64,000 nt of DNA from Trichoplax adhaerens (lineage: Eukaryota > Placozoa > Uniplacotomia > Trichoplacea > Trichoplacidae). The position numbers and the translations under genes are program-made. The notes beneath the pieces are model-generated. The model ran no database searches and had not been told where the DNA came from. It worked only from the letters and a program-made list of their open reading frames with translations. Below are positions 10,931 through 24,400 of this stretch, piece after piece (positions within the stretch are counted from its first letter, which is position 1; each line of letters opens with the position of its first letter). The stretch lies in contig NW_002060957.1 of assembly GCF_000150275.1 (NCBI RefSeq), positions 633,767-697,766 on the forward strand. The letters are read 5' to 3'.

Positions 10931-13511
10931 TTAATAGCTACTAACAGCGTGATCAAACATAGTCAGCAGGAGTTGATTGACAGATTCCATACTTTCATCC
11001 CCAACAATCACAATATCATATAGAGCCATATAAGTATCTAACAGTTCATCCACCTTACAAAATGGGTACATTGTGGAGTTAAAAATTCTAGTAAATATGG
11101 GCGAATTTGATCCGCATAAATACATCATTAAAAAGCAATCCATTCAGAGCTTTTTACCAGCTGTATTGTTACCTGTCCATTTAAAAAGCCAATAGTGACT
11201 TTATTTCGCGAGTAATCAATGCCATCAGCCATTTGCAAATCTCCTTCTACATCACCCATTAAAATGATGTTGTCACGTTCCTATCGATGTATAAATGCAA
11301 AAGCAATGAACTTTATCAATATATCAAAGGAGATATCGACATTTATCACATGGTATGGTTAATTCAGTTACTTTGATCCTTTCAAAATATGACGAATGAT
11401 ACTTTGAAGCTCGAGCCTTATTCCGTGCATGTATGATATCCCCCTGAAAACCGACAAGTAGTCCCTGTATGCAGCAATAAAACGATAAAAATATTCCTGA
11501 TCAATCTCAGACACCGTGAATCCCTGTATTAGTTAAGACTTTCACTATCAATCTGGATTGAAAGCTGTTGACGAAACTTACATCATCATTAAATTTCATC
11601 ATATTTGAGAGTACTTCCATATTTTTACGGAATACAGATCTCTGACGAAATCCTTCTAGGATAATATCTACTCAACAATTAAGTAGTGATACCAGAAACG
11701 GCCAATAAAATAGCACCCCAATTGGAAAAAAATTGAATGACAAACATATACATAAAATTGTCATCTTGAAAATACTATACGTTGTCTATATAAAATTCCG
11801 ATAGCATAACTATCACTGATTGTCAATGAATTAAACATTTACCTCCTATACCAGCAGAAAATATTAATATTGGAATGTTGTACCGATCTAAAAAGGCCAT
11901 CAATTCCTCAGCTCCTTGCCTTTAATATAGTATTAGACATAATGTCATGAAAAATCAATGGATAAATGATATAAAGTATTATTCATTAAAACGTGACATC
12001 AACTTCTTTAAGTCAGCGCCTAAAATTGAAGTAGTTTTCTACCGTAAACACAAATTAGATGTTTCGATGAGTTTGGGCAGGGACTCTTCATAGATATTTG
12101 CATCAACTATCAATTTAAATACTCTTTTCCACCTATACACAATAAAGGAAATAATGTTGTTCATAGTAAGACAATGCATTTTTCATCAGCGACAGTTTAG
12201 TATGAAGCAACTGACTTTAGAGATAAATAAAGTCCTCATGTATGCTGCAAATTCCATAAAATCTACTACAATGTAAAGGTGTTGTAATTGTTAAAGATAA
12301 TACTTGCCAAATTTCCATTTGATTGGATTTCTCTTCTAAAGAATAACTGCTGTAATTATACCATAATAAGGTATTTCAGAACGTTGTACTGTACTTATAG
12401 TTATCCAAGCTTAAAAAATTGGAATAGTCAGCCTACGAACATATCCAATGATATTTATACCTTGAAGAAAAAGTTGAAATGTACTGCATTCTTGTAGCAA
12501 TAATCTATAAAGATAGCAAAAGATGATCCAAAATTTGATGATGCCTCGTTAATAATTGGACAGTTTTCGTCCATTAGCAAATGCATGAAATGTTATTACT
12601 TTCAAAACTAACAGGATGATAATACAGCAAGCAGTTTGCTATTGCTACGGCAAAGATTGAAGTATACACCATTGTAAAATATATGATTTTGCAAAAAGAA
12701 GTTTGTATAGCATTGGCACCACGTTTAACTGTCATACTGTAAGACGGTAACATGCATTAATGTTATTCTTCTAACCTTGTCTCTAATTTCTTTGTCAATT
12801 AAAGGATTGGCATATATAACATCTACAAAGCACAGGCAATCTTAGTCCTTCAATATTAATTTACCGAACCAATATTTCGATTATTAACGTAATGTATAGC
12901 ATTTGCATGATAAGACTATTCCCACTATAAAATCAAGAACGATAGGACAGCATAGCAATGATATCATACTCTCATAGTTGCATATTGTTTGGTACGCAAG
13001 CATGTAGGCTCATCTTCTTACCGAAAGTTGTGGAAGTTATCTCACCATTGTGCTCAAGGCAGGTTAAAGTCCTATCATAATCGGTAACAAACTAAAATAT
13101 AGAGAGCAAGGTCAGTTACATTATAGAATATACAATAGAAATAGTACCATGAAAGACTGCATTTTACATTCTCTAGCTATTAGGAGTGGATACAAATGGC
13201 ATAGTAACATAGCGGATAGAGTATTTAAGCAGTACGCACTGGTAGATTTACGTAAGCACTGTATGTGGGTCAATAAATGATTCGTTTTCAATACACCATT
13301 TTTTCCATTTTACCTTATGCGCGTGCTACAGTAGTGGCAGTACGTCGTAAATCACTATAATGACCATCGATTGTAGTTTGTTAAAAATTAATATCCATAG
13401 CATACAAACCTGAAGTTTTCTAGGTCCACCCTTAGCTATAGACTTCAATTTTGCAAGAGTGCCATCAATGACTCTACAGTGCATCGGTGATTGCTGTAGA
13501 AGTTTCCGTAA
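10931..13511 (-). CDS. Cytosolic 5'-nucleotidase III-like, copy 2, start exon not found, one exon apparently lost
   Basis: Tandem paralogue of the gene at 5799-8442. Exons in minus order: 13410-13511, 13022-13091, 12776-12822, 12461-12504 (tentative), 12043-12132, 11843-11919, 11582-11667, 11372-11464, 11173-11280, 10931-11053. They total 279 residues, and each internal exon has the same length as its counterpart in copy 1. Catalytic motifs are kept: DYDRTLT, FSAGIG, the Lys in ARNKARASK, and MGDVEGDLQMADG. The counterpart of copy 1's 42-nt exon (7128-7169) has no usable splice sites. A decayed-looking remnant near 12238-12275 has no donor. Because 42 is a multiple of three, skipping it keeps the frame. 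The 44-nt exon was placed by length, phase and splice sites more than by sequence. Could be functional with changed substrate recognition, or an early pseudogene. Confidence 0.78.
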
Positions 13512-14301
13512 CTACACATTCAATCATTGAAATAATGATGGAAGATTTAATATGCTATAAGTTTAAATAGATCTATCCCATTATCCATCCACAGCTATTA
13601 GAAAAAGTTGACTTAGTATAATATTATAAAGGTAAATCGAGAATGACACAGCATAATTTGTCTTGATATGCTCGTACTTGCATGTAGAGCATCTAGAAAG
13701 TCATTTATTATCTGATCATTACTTTCAGAAATATTCGTATTCGTACAATATGCGAGAGATGCTGAAAGAAGAGTTGACATTGAACAGCATCCACTGAAAT
13801 GGAAAAGCAAAGCAATCAACACTTGCCTTCTAATTAATAATAATTATTATTATACGGTACTGTACAGCAAGCTGTGGTCAAATAAACAATTTGTTTACTG
13901 CGCTACCCTAATGTACAGAAGACGGCTTGCTATCCTATTAGTACAGTACATGCTCATTCGACTATTTGCAATCAAAGACCAATCTGTCCTCACTATATAG
14001 CCCCTTTCGGACTCAATCACTTTACTAGCTCTATGCGTAAAACAGCCTTAGTATATCCTCTACTGGCCTCTTCAATGAGCATGAAACGTTGTTATTAACA
14101 TCAGGCGCTTTAACTACAGTATTGTCGTACCGGCAAAGTAGAATCGAATGTACAAGTGTAAATCCTATAACTTGATTTATCCATAAAATAGCAAAAGCGA
14201 TAATTATTAAGGGCCATGAATCGTCTAGTAAAGTTGAGCAGCAGCAAGCATCATTGCTATATTTGTTGGTGTGTTTTAGCTCTTGGCATACTGCATTCAG
14301 T
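13512..14301. other. Upstream region of nucleotidase copy 2
   Basis: A 69-codon minus-strand open frame at 13613-13822 lies where a first exon would be expected, but I found no donor in the required phase 0. It is not called as a gene. Confidence 0.4.
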
Positions 14302-14688
14302 CATCATGGCTAGGGGAATGCATTCATCTGTAGGAAATAAGCATTAGCCATCACCTCGCCATAGGCATATTGTATATTGTAAAGGAATAGCTGATTGATT
14401 GCGAGTGCGATCAAAATAGTTCATCAGTCTACTGCTTAAGGCACCGTGTGGCAATAAAATGATTGTCATCATAGAGTCATGAATCCATGCTAAAGGCATC
14501 ATGGCTAGGGAAATGCAACCATCTGTAGGAAATAAGCAGTAGCCATCACCTTGCCATAGGCATATTGTATATTGTATAGGAATAGCTGATTGATTGCGAG
14601 CGCGATCAAAATAGTCCCTCAGTCTACTGCTTAAAGTATAGTGTGGCAATAAAATGATTGTCATTATACAGTCATGAATCCATGCTAA
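14302..14688. repeat. 195-bp direct tandem duplication
   Basis: Two copies start at 14302 and 14497 (both catcatggctaggg) and run through ccatgctaaa. They share the block gcatattgtatattgta and the block gctgattgattgcgag. The minus-strand open frame spanning both copies reflects the duplication, because its own translation repeats. Confidence 0.9.
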
Positions 14689-14939
14689 ACTCCTATGCAG
14701 GCATTAAGTGCATTTTCTAATGGATCATCCTAACCTGGTTGGACAAAGCAGCGGAAAGAGTTTCTGCCATGATTCTTTTTTCTAATTTCTAGCGGTGTAG
14801 TTGCTCGTGTAGTCTCAAAGGATCGGCCGGTACTCCAAAGTTTATGACCTTTCCTTGTCCAGTACATTTATGCCGAACTTGGGAAGTTGCCGCCCACTGC
14901 GACTCCGTGAGGCTTTCCATAACACTGTCCGTAGCAGCG

Positions 14940-15420
14940 TTGTTGACAAAGCAATATTTCATTTTTCCAGGGCACCTTATATCTTACTGCACATCTTAAA
15001 GGCATCGAAATGGAAAGCATCGGATGCATTCATTCTTGAGTAGACCAACCACTTACTTGAACGTATACTGTTCCCTTCAACTAGTGTAAGTTAGTGGTGA
15101 TGAGGTCGTTTTTTCAGTATATGATAGCTATAGTAAGAGAAGATTTTCTTTTACATCGGTGAGGTCGAGGTCACAAGTTCATCACTGTACCTGCAGTAAA
15201 AGTGGGTGCAATACAGTAGGAAATGTTATAATTTGAGAGTGAATGGAAATGAATCTTTGTTAAAGGCATAGAAATGGACAACATCGTATGATTACGATCA
15301 TCCGATTGATTTTGTAGCACTGTCGGAGTCAAAATAAGAGCTTGCTTCAGCTTCTGCAAAATTGATGCTGATAGGTACACGTTGTAACTGTAGTAAGAGA
15401 AGATTTTCTAGGCCTTGCTC
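14940..15420. repeat. Diverged tandem duplication with ~262-bp offset
   Basis: Two landmark pairs have the same spacing: ttaaaggcat followed by aaatgga (about 14996 and 15258), and tagtaagagaagattttct (about 15131 and 15393). The sequence between is strongly diverged, so the call rests on these two anchors. Confidence 0.5.
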
Positions 15421-15647
15421 GCACCCAATACTTGACAAGTCGCTGACTGTATCTTTCATGTCCATTTGTGATACGTTTTTTATGATAATATAATGTAATT
15501 TTTGCAATCAAGCCATCCAATTGGATAGGGATCGATCCTTTCCTCCTCAAGCTTTGCTTATTGATCGAGGTTTACTTCAGGATTTCCATCAACAGACTGC
15601 AAGCTTCTCAGTCACGTGATCATCAGTCCGTGAAGAGAGAACAATGA

Positions 15648-16545
15648 GTGTCATCTGAAACGCATCTGAGACGCACCTTGGGAATGAAGCCATAGGGTTG
15701 TCCACTTGACCACGGATCGTCCGTCTTTCCGTAACCCGAGGTGATGATATCATCGAGTCGACAGTCTGCAGTTGACATCAGTGATGTCAACACCAGTCTG
15801 TTCTTTCCATCCGTCCGTAAAGTAAGCCATCGAGCAGGCATAGGAGTGTCATCCGAGACGCATCTGAGACGCACCTTGGGAATGAAGCCATAGCGTAGTA
15901 GGCTAAGGTCTCAATCTAGGCCACTACCAGTTGTCCACGTGACCACAGATCGTCCATCTTTCCGTAGCCCGAGGTGACGATGTTATCGAGTCAACAGTCT
16001 GTAGTTGACATCACTGATGTCAATACCAGTCTGTTCTTTCCATCCGTCCGTAGAGTAAGCTATCGAGCAGGCATAGAAGTGTCATCCGAGACGCATCTGA
16101 GGCGCACCTTGGGAATGAAGCCATAGCGTAATTGGCTAAGGTCTCAATCTAGGCGACTACCAGCTGTCCACGTGACCACAGATCGTCCGTCTTTCCGTAG
16201 CCCGAGGTGATGATATCATCGAGTCGACAGTCTGGTGTTGACATTGCTGATGTCAACACCAGTCTGTTCTTTCCATCCGTCCGTAAAGTAAGCCATCGAG
16301 CAGGCACAGGAGTGAGTGTTCATCCGAGACGCATCTGAGACGCACCTTGGGAATGAAGCCTTAAAAGCGTAGTAGGCTAAGGTCTAGGCGACTACCAGTT
16401 GTCCACGTGACCACAGATCGTCCGTCTTTCCGTAACCCGAGGTGATGATGTCATCGAGTCAACAGTCTGGAAATGACATCACTGATGTCAACACCAGTCT
16501 GTTCTTTCCATCCGTCCGTAGAGTAAGCCACCGAGCAGGCATACC
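15648..16545. repeat. Four-copy tandem repeat, unit ~198-238 bp, with internal palindromes
   Basis: Units begin at gtgtcatc(c/t)ga near 15648, 15846, 16079 and 16317. The first lacks a ~35-bp segment (gcgtagtaggctaaggtctc...) that the others have. Each unit contains cgcatctgagacgcaccttg, a cgtccgtctttccgtaaccc-type block, a gatgatatcatcgagtcgac block and an inverted repeat around gttgacatca / tgatgtcaac. The block is more CpG- and GC-rich than the rest of the window. No coding evidence. Confidence 0.92.
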
Positions 16546-18402
16546 GTAAATAACAATTCCCTATGGGGGGTGGGGACCAAGTGGATAGTGGTACAGTCGA
16601 CTGTATAGTGTATCGTGTACTCGACCGTGTCCTATACTGTGCCTAGTAATCGACATCATGACTCAAGTTGAAGGTCGTCAACGCGTCCCATCGGCCTCCA
16701 TTAGTCACAATCATTTCTTCCTACCTGCCTTCTCCTTGCCCCCAAAAAAGGCCAAAATTGGCCTTAAAATTCAAGATTGAAGAATATTGATTGCATTGGT
16801 AGCATTAAGGAATATCTTGTAGTCGACTTGATCACTTGAGTCAATCTCAACCTACTGGCAGAGTAGACAATCCATCGGATAGTGGAGTATTCCTGGCACA
16901 GCGGTGACGCAACGTCGCACTCGCCATTGGCGATCCACGGAACGTGAGCAAATTATTATTGCTAGTAAACCACTTGAATAAGCATGATTGTATCTTATGA
17001 GTGGCCATCTAAAATCATCTAAAATCATCTAAAATCATTAGCCATTCCCTGGTAAACCGATTGCCTTCTTGTCCATTCATTTACTCTTGATAGAAGTAAT
17101 CTACTGACTATCCTCTTGCTTGACAAGGCATATCCTGGTTGTTTGGTGATCGATTGGATACGACGATAATTAATCGACTACTTGTTCTATTAGACCATTG
17201 GATACTAAGAAACAAGTAAGTAGGGATAGATGGTAGAGAAGAACGAGACCGTATCATACAGTAGAATAAGCTGCACAACTACAATCATACCAATAGCAAT
17301 GAGGTTACTGCATGCCCGTACAGTAGAATAGGCGAGTCGAGTTGGGAGGCGGCCAGCAGTTGTCCAACATCCAAGTTGTTGAATGCTTGTTGTATCAATC
17401 TGCCATCCAATGGGAATGCCAATCCCATCAGTGGCTAGCAATTTCATTATTGATCATACTTTGCATAAGATACCACTCGTAGCTTGATAGAGTGCAGTGC
17501 AGTTCATCAACCACCGATGCATGTACTTTCGTTTTGCGTAGGGTAATGCTTGAAATACAACGCTCCTCTGAAACTCTCATCAACTCGATACTCTGATTAA
17601 CTAGACGTATGCCAAGTTTCTTCCACTGTAAACGTGATAAAAATGATTATGGATTCCTTGTTCAGTTGGAATCCACGCACAAAGCTGATAGTCTGGTCGT
17701 ATTTACCCTACATTCCTCTGAATAATGAATCCACTCAATAATCTTGCTAAATTAAATCCACGCCTAAGCTGATACACACGTCTAGCTTATCCAACATTCC
17801 TTTCAATAATCGACTCAGCAATCTTCCGAACCTAGTAGTAGGACGAGGCGTTGCTAGCATATGAGTAGTTTCGTTGTCAATGAAATGCTAACCTGCTACA
17901 CTAGGTTTTACGCCATAGTTTTCTTCATGATTAACTTCATAGCCGTACTAATAGACACGTACGTAAATATGGGTAACTAGCTCCATATCGACACAGTTCA
18001 CAATCCTTTTTTGATATCCAAAGACGCCCTCCATCTTCGTACAGTGCTGAATAGATCATCCTACTTTACGATCAAGTCAATCATTCGTTAATCAATAAAT
18101 CTTAGTAACACACATGTAGGTATTGTTAGTTCTCTTCTGGCTTTCAATCAAACTACCGTTGGATACATTGCCTTCGATTAAATTCTTCCTAATTATAATT
18201 ATCATCGACACCGCAATCGGGCAAAGAGGCTACGCATAACACCCATATTTGTATACTTCATTATACGCGTACTTAACTCAATAATTAATCTTACCAACTT
18301 TGACGCATTTAGAGTCGAATCCTTTTGCATTTTCGTAAACAATTATTGTTTCTTCAAATCCATCATAGGCTGATCAATACGGTGGTAACAACCAACAACA
18401 AT
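16546..18402. other. Non-coding spacer upstream of the ankyrin-repeat gene
   Basis: No exon recognised. It contains a short triple repeat (ctaaaatcat, about 17009-17040) and weak repeats near 17700-17830. It presumably includes the promoter and 5' UTR of the gene starting at 18403. Confidence 0.45.
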
Positions 18403-21400
18403 ATGGCAGACAGTTGTGACAGTCAAACTGAAAGTGTTACTCCTATCAATATTTGCGATTTTTACTGGCGATCACGACTATGCTCCAATACTTACAGACA
18501 TGGTGATCCTTTGATCGAGTTTTCTATCTTATGGCCAGATAGTGCCACTTTGCAAGACTTTCTTGAAAATATAACTATAACACATGCAGAACTCAAGGAT
18601 TTTTGTTTAATTGCTTTGCGCTGTGGCCCATTTGATGTTATCTCCTGCTTGTTGAAACGTGGATTCTTACCAAATGATCAACAAGAGATCTTTGGCAATT
18701 ATAACTTTACTATGCTCCATGTCGCTGCTTTAGCAGGAAACCTTCCTGTCATGAAGGAATTATCGAAGCAGTATTCATCCATGAAGAGAATGAAAGATGA
18801 ATTAGGTAAAATGGCATTCGTATTAATAGATGTTAACTATGACATTCAACACCCTGATCTAGATTTACTACGATACATGTTTTATCATTGATGCTTCAGT
18901 ATCTACAGTACTTGATGAGATACAAATATATTCATAGTATTTATCATCTAAAATCTGGACACTAGTTTTAGTCATAAGCCTTGCCTGTCATGATATCGAA
19001 GCTATAGCGAGCCTACATCAACTGAATCATATTATTCATCGACATGCACATAGAGTAGATATACACCTATGGTAAACACCAATCCGATCTAGACAAATCT
19101 ATACAACACAAAGTAGACTTTCATAACTATAAATTGACGAAAGCAATCAAATCACCTGTAATCTACATAAATAGGATTACATTTGGCATCATTATGTTGT
19201 TATTCTTAAAAGGTCGATTACCCGAAGAGATAGCCTCGATCGATTCTAAAGGATCAACTATAGTAACAGACAGGAAACGTAACGGTAAGAAAAATAAATT
19301 ACGTTCACCTACTGATACTGAAATAAAAGAAATATTCCAATGGCTACGTGATCCAAATTGCTACGATGAATTCCTATTAAAAATGCAGGTAAGTCTATAA
19401 TACAATATGCTGCAAGAACTCGACATTGAATCTTTTACAAGCAATAACCATTACTGACGCAGTGGTGTACTTGTCATGACACGATGTGGATATGAAATAT
19501 GCAGTGTTGTGCCTCTTGGAATCCATAACATTATTTTCCTTCGTATACTATTTCAGTTAATTGAATTGGATGTCAATCGGATAAAAGATGAAAACGGCGA
19601 TTTAATGTTGCACGTGGCTGTCACTCAAGGTAAGCATTAGTTTATGCTGTACAATATACTTTGAACTATAATTGAAGTGAATGATCTGATGAATTAAATA
19701 TACGAGTAATTAACATCGACTTTAACCGTGAAATCCGAGAGTAAAGAAGCCTAACTAATTCTAAAACTGTAATACATCAGTATCTTCAATTCTTGACCAT
19801 GTATTGACTCCGTATGGCTGTTTAGCCTTAAGTTACTACCGAGTAATATAGCATATCTTGCACGAAGCATATTTTATTTATTTTTATCTGTTACCAAGCT
19901 ATTACCTTAGCATAGCAAATACATCTATTCTAGGAATTAGTCATATACCGTTTATTATGGCTTTGGTATACCTGCATCATGCTTCTATTGAAGCGACCAA
20001 CGAAAATGGCCTAACACCGTTATGCGTAGCTGCGAAATGTAGCCATTCAATGTTAGCCGACGTAAGTAGCCTAAATACAGGAATATCAAATTAACATCAG
20101 AAGGAATCGTGTAACAAGATAGCATGATTACATTTCATAGTTCATCTAGACTATTAATCTTTTACATAAAGTAGTAGATACTTATCTCTTAGTGTATTGA
20201 AAGAAAAACGGCGATAAACATGATCTTTCCAATTTGTTTCAATTTATTGCTACCATATAATCATCATTATCATTTTATACATTATTTTCAATTTCTTCAA
20301 AAAGACTACCAGCTTATGAAGTTTAAAGTTCACTACTTGCTAACCTTTGTTATGTTGTCAATGTGAATACAAATTCAGTTTCCATTAGTTTGCGTACTGA
20401 TTATCACTGCAAAAGTATATCAATTTGACTGACCATTATGCTCTCCCTTATTTAGATCTTGATATGTGTACTTGGTGCAAGCCCAAATACCTGTAATTCT
20501 CGAATCGGCTGGAGTCCTCTACATTATGCTGCTGCTAGAAATGATTACGATACAGCACGGTATGTATCTATGCAAAGTTCTAGCTACTTACTATTTATAC
20601 TCTAGACCACATTAAAGGAATAATTAAGTGTAATTTAGTTAGGTATTGTCATAAATGCTAACTGATCCTTCTATTTACTAGATTCTTAGTCATGAGAGGC
20701 GCAGATGTAAATGTTGAAGATGAAAATGGAAGAAGACCAGATGATGTAGCCGAACGAAATGGGCTCTGTTATGCATTATTGCAGACAGGAAGATCGAACC
20801 GTATCGAAAATTTAATCCAGAAAATTATGCAGGTAGACTAGAAAAACTGTAAACTTGCCGATTTAAAGTATACTTCCTTGAATGATATTTTATAACGAAT
20901 TTCTTCACTCGCATATCATATTTGGATGATAACGAGTGAAAATCTTTATAAAAATGTTATGAATTATATTAATTATAGGATTGCCTTCGTCAAGAAGACC
21001 TTAGGCAATCAGATTTATGCTTAACTGATGAGAATGATTGCACTCTATTGATGGTAGCAGTAAAGCAAAATAGGTAAGTGGTTACAGAAATACTTACGAA
21101 TATATTCGCTTAAATTGAAACATATTACTATGTTTCAACCATCTTTCAAAGAAATGCCTAATTGTCTAACATTTACTTAGTCTTCAAAGCATCGAAATAT
21201 TAACCCGCTACAAGCATTGTCCTCTTGATGCACAGGACGGGAAGGTATGATACAATCAACCCAATAACCTATAATTTTGTACGTCATTGTCGCATAGTGA
21301 ACAAGTCCAGTTCATTGCAGTATTTTGACAAATGATAATTAACGTGCATCATAAAGCATGACATATGGTAGTACGTAAATATAGGAGATAGAAGAAGTAT

Positions 21401-24400
21401 GTATATTGCTAATTTTGTATAAGCTAAAGTTAATCGTCTAGTAATACCAATGGCTATAGTATTCCTATTTAAATACTTTTAAATTAATAATCACTAAACA
21501 ATTTAAAGCGGCAATTGATAACATGCTACAATAGTAGTCTTTGCAAATAATTATCTTTGCATTCACTCTACAGAGCTATACAGTGATCTTACGTAATATT
21601 ACCTTATAAGTATTGGAAAATGTAAACGCAAATACATCACTAAAGCACTGATTCAGATTTATTTGTATCCAGTTTTTAAGAACTGCGCTATCACTCGCTA
21701 TCATGGATGGAAATTTGGAAGTCACAAAATTACTATTAGAGTTTGTATTTATAATACCATGATGCGTACATGTTGTGCAGTAAATAATATTATTTTATAA
21801 ACGTAATGAGGACGAATTAATTCGCAGAAGAAACTGTCAAGTTCGAATTGCCGATATTAGTGGATGGTTACCTTTGCATCATGCCGCATATAATGCTCAT
21901 GAGGAAATTGTTTCGCTAATTTTAAGTAGCAACGACAGATTAGTGGTAAGGAGAACTTGTAGCACGTTATGTTAATTTATTCACCATGTCCCAACGTTCC
22001 GAAGCCGTAGTACTTTCTGGTTATGCTAACGTACATTTCATTTCTGCAGGGTTTAGCCAAAGCTCAACAATTATGCCAATCTACTAAGATAGGATTAATT
22101 ATCACTGATGCTCAACTAAGGTAGGATCCTTTTTTCAGCATTGCCATTTCTTGTCTTACAAGGAAAACTCACCGTATTATTTCAACGTTGATAATTATAA
22201 CACGGGACAGACGGCGAAGGGAAATTGTAAAACCTATGGTCTTTGATTGTTGTACAAATGGAGATTGCGATAGACTGTATTCTATCTTAGAAGAAGGAGA
22301 CAACCTAAGCAATTATGTATGCTATACGCTATAAAAATTTTTGGGTCTATTTAATGTGTTATTGCTTATCGTAAAAAAGTGACTAGACGTATTAAATTGA
22401 ACTTCCTTTTAGGTAAATTCTAACGAAAACCCGATTTTCATAGCTGCTCATAATGGTTATACAGGCATCGTTAAAATTTTAATTGAGGTAGCAAAAAATT
22501 TAATACAAGTATTCTCTATCATTGTCTTTACCTAATATCTACATTTAGTGCTGATTCTGCGATAAGTGCATAATATTAATTTTGCGGTTTTAGAACGGCG
22601 TGGATATTAGATGTAAAGAACCTAACAGCGACAACACCCTTTTACATATCGCTGCACAAGAAGGTCATAAGACACTGGTAGAATTTCTAATTCCATATAT
22701 TAACCCCGGCAAAAATAAACGTAAACTAGCCCCTATTGATGTCAATGCACTAAATTCGACTGGGTTCACCGCACTACAGCTAGCAGCTGATAAAGGTTAG
22801 GCTTGTGATACTGTCATACACTGCTGACTAATTTAAAGGGCTAATGAGATTGGATGACAATTTCGTCAATCATAAATAGGCCATCGCGAAATTCTCAGGA
22901 TCTTTCTTGAAAATGGCGCATCGACGGCACTACTGGATGTAAATGGAAACCTATACTGTAGCGAATTTGACGGGTTGCAAGTTTTGATTGACAATAGCCG
23001 GAAAGAGAGAATGGAATTGTAAGTCAATACTTAATGCACGCCAACTAATTAAAAATTTAGGTGCGCAAGTGTGTTATGTTATCTACTCTCTACAAATATG
23101 TATGCACAAGTATAGTTCAACGTAAATTTATCTCTCACTTTTATTACTTTACCTTGGATTTTCTAATTTAATTAATACATATGCGTATTTCATCGCTAGA
23201 TTTAAAAGGTTTTGCAAGGATAAATCTGGTTTAACCAAATTACGTTCTGAATGGCTGGTAACTAATATTTAGATTATTTACTTTTTCTTTATAACATTTT
23301 GACGACAATTCGCTGTTTTATATACTGTATATTTTCGAATGTGATTTCTGAGCAGATCCCATTTGACTATAATCTACGGGATGAAAACGATGACACCTTC
23401 TTAATGTACGCTGCATATTGTGGAAGACTAGACGTCATCAACTTTCTATTAGAACCAACTGTTAAAACCAAGAATGCTGTCTTTCTGGACTTTCAAAGCG
23501 GTAGCACTACACCAGCTAGCGACGGCCAAGTAAGGGCATCCTTCTTAGCTCTATAATTAAATCGAAATATTGGATTGTGTAGGTTTTCGGTATCAGGCAA
23601 TGATGTAATACGTTAACATTTTACATTGCCAAATTATTCTTTCTTACAGCGAAGTTCACCAGGCACACCAGTTGGCCCGTATACCCCAGCCAGTTTAGGA
23701 AGAAGCCCAGAACTTAAGTTCCAACATAACGGAAAAACTGGCGGAGGGCCTGCGAGATCTCGTTCTGCGACAGATAGCAGTATTGAAGGAGAGACCGCTA
23801 GGACTCTAGCTGCCGCAAATAATTATGAGCAGATCAGTGATGCAACTATCCGTCGCCGTTTGTCATTGAGACGTAATGATAGTGCTTTTAGCCGTTGGTC
23901 AATGGAAGACTCTAACGCTGACTCTGAATCCTACATTGAAGGGCAAAATATTGACGTTCGATTATTGCCCAGTAACGAATTTGTTTGTGCTGTTAATCCT
24001 CGAGACGGTTATACAGCTTTACATCGTGCAGTGCAAGGCAGTGACAGTAACGTTGGTATCGTGAAAGTCTTAATTAACGCCAATAATGAATGTTTAAACA
24101 TGTCTGAAAATTCAGGAAATACAGCTCTACATTTGGCTTGTCAATTACGCCGGAAAATGATAATAAAAGCACTCTTGGTAAGCCAATTACTAGTTTGACT
24201 TCCTGCTAACTGATATAGAAGTTGAATAAATTTATGGATAATCCACACTTTACTGATTGTGTAACATAATGTATTAATAATCATGTATTACTTTAACATC
24301 TATGTGCAAGCCTAACTGAAACATGTACAGCCTATTATTGTTTTTTGATAAGGGAAAAGTGATAAAAATTTTTACCGCGTTTATTTCCTTAATTTTGGTA

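Noticed and set aside
13613-13822. Possible first exon of nucleotidase copy 2
   Set aside because: No GT donor in the phase needed to join the exon at 13410-13511, and the frame runs on to a stop.
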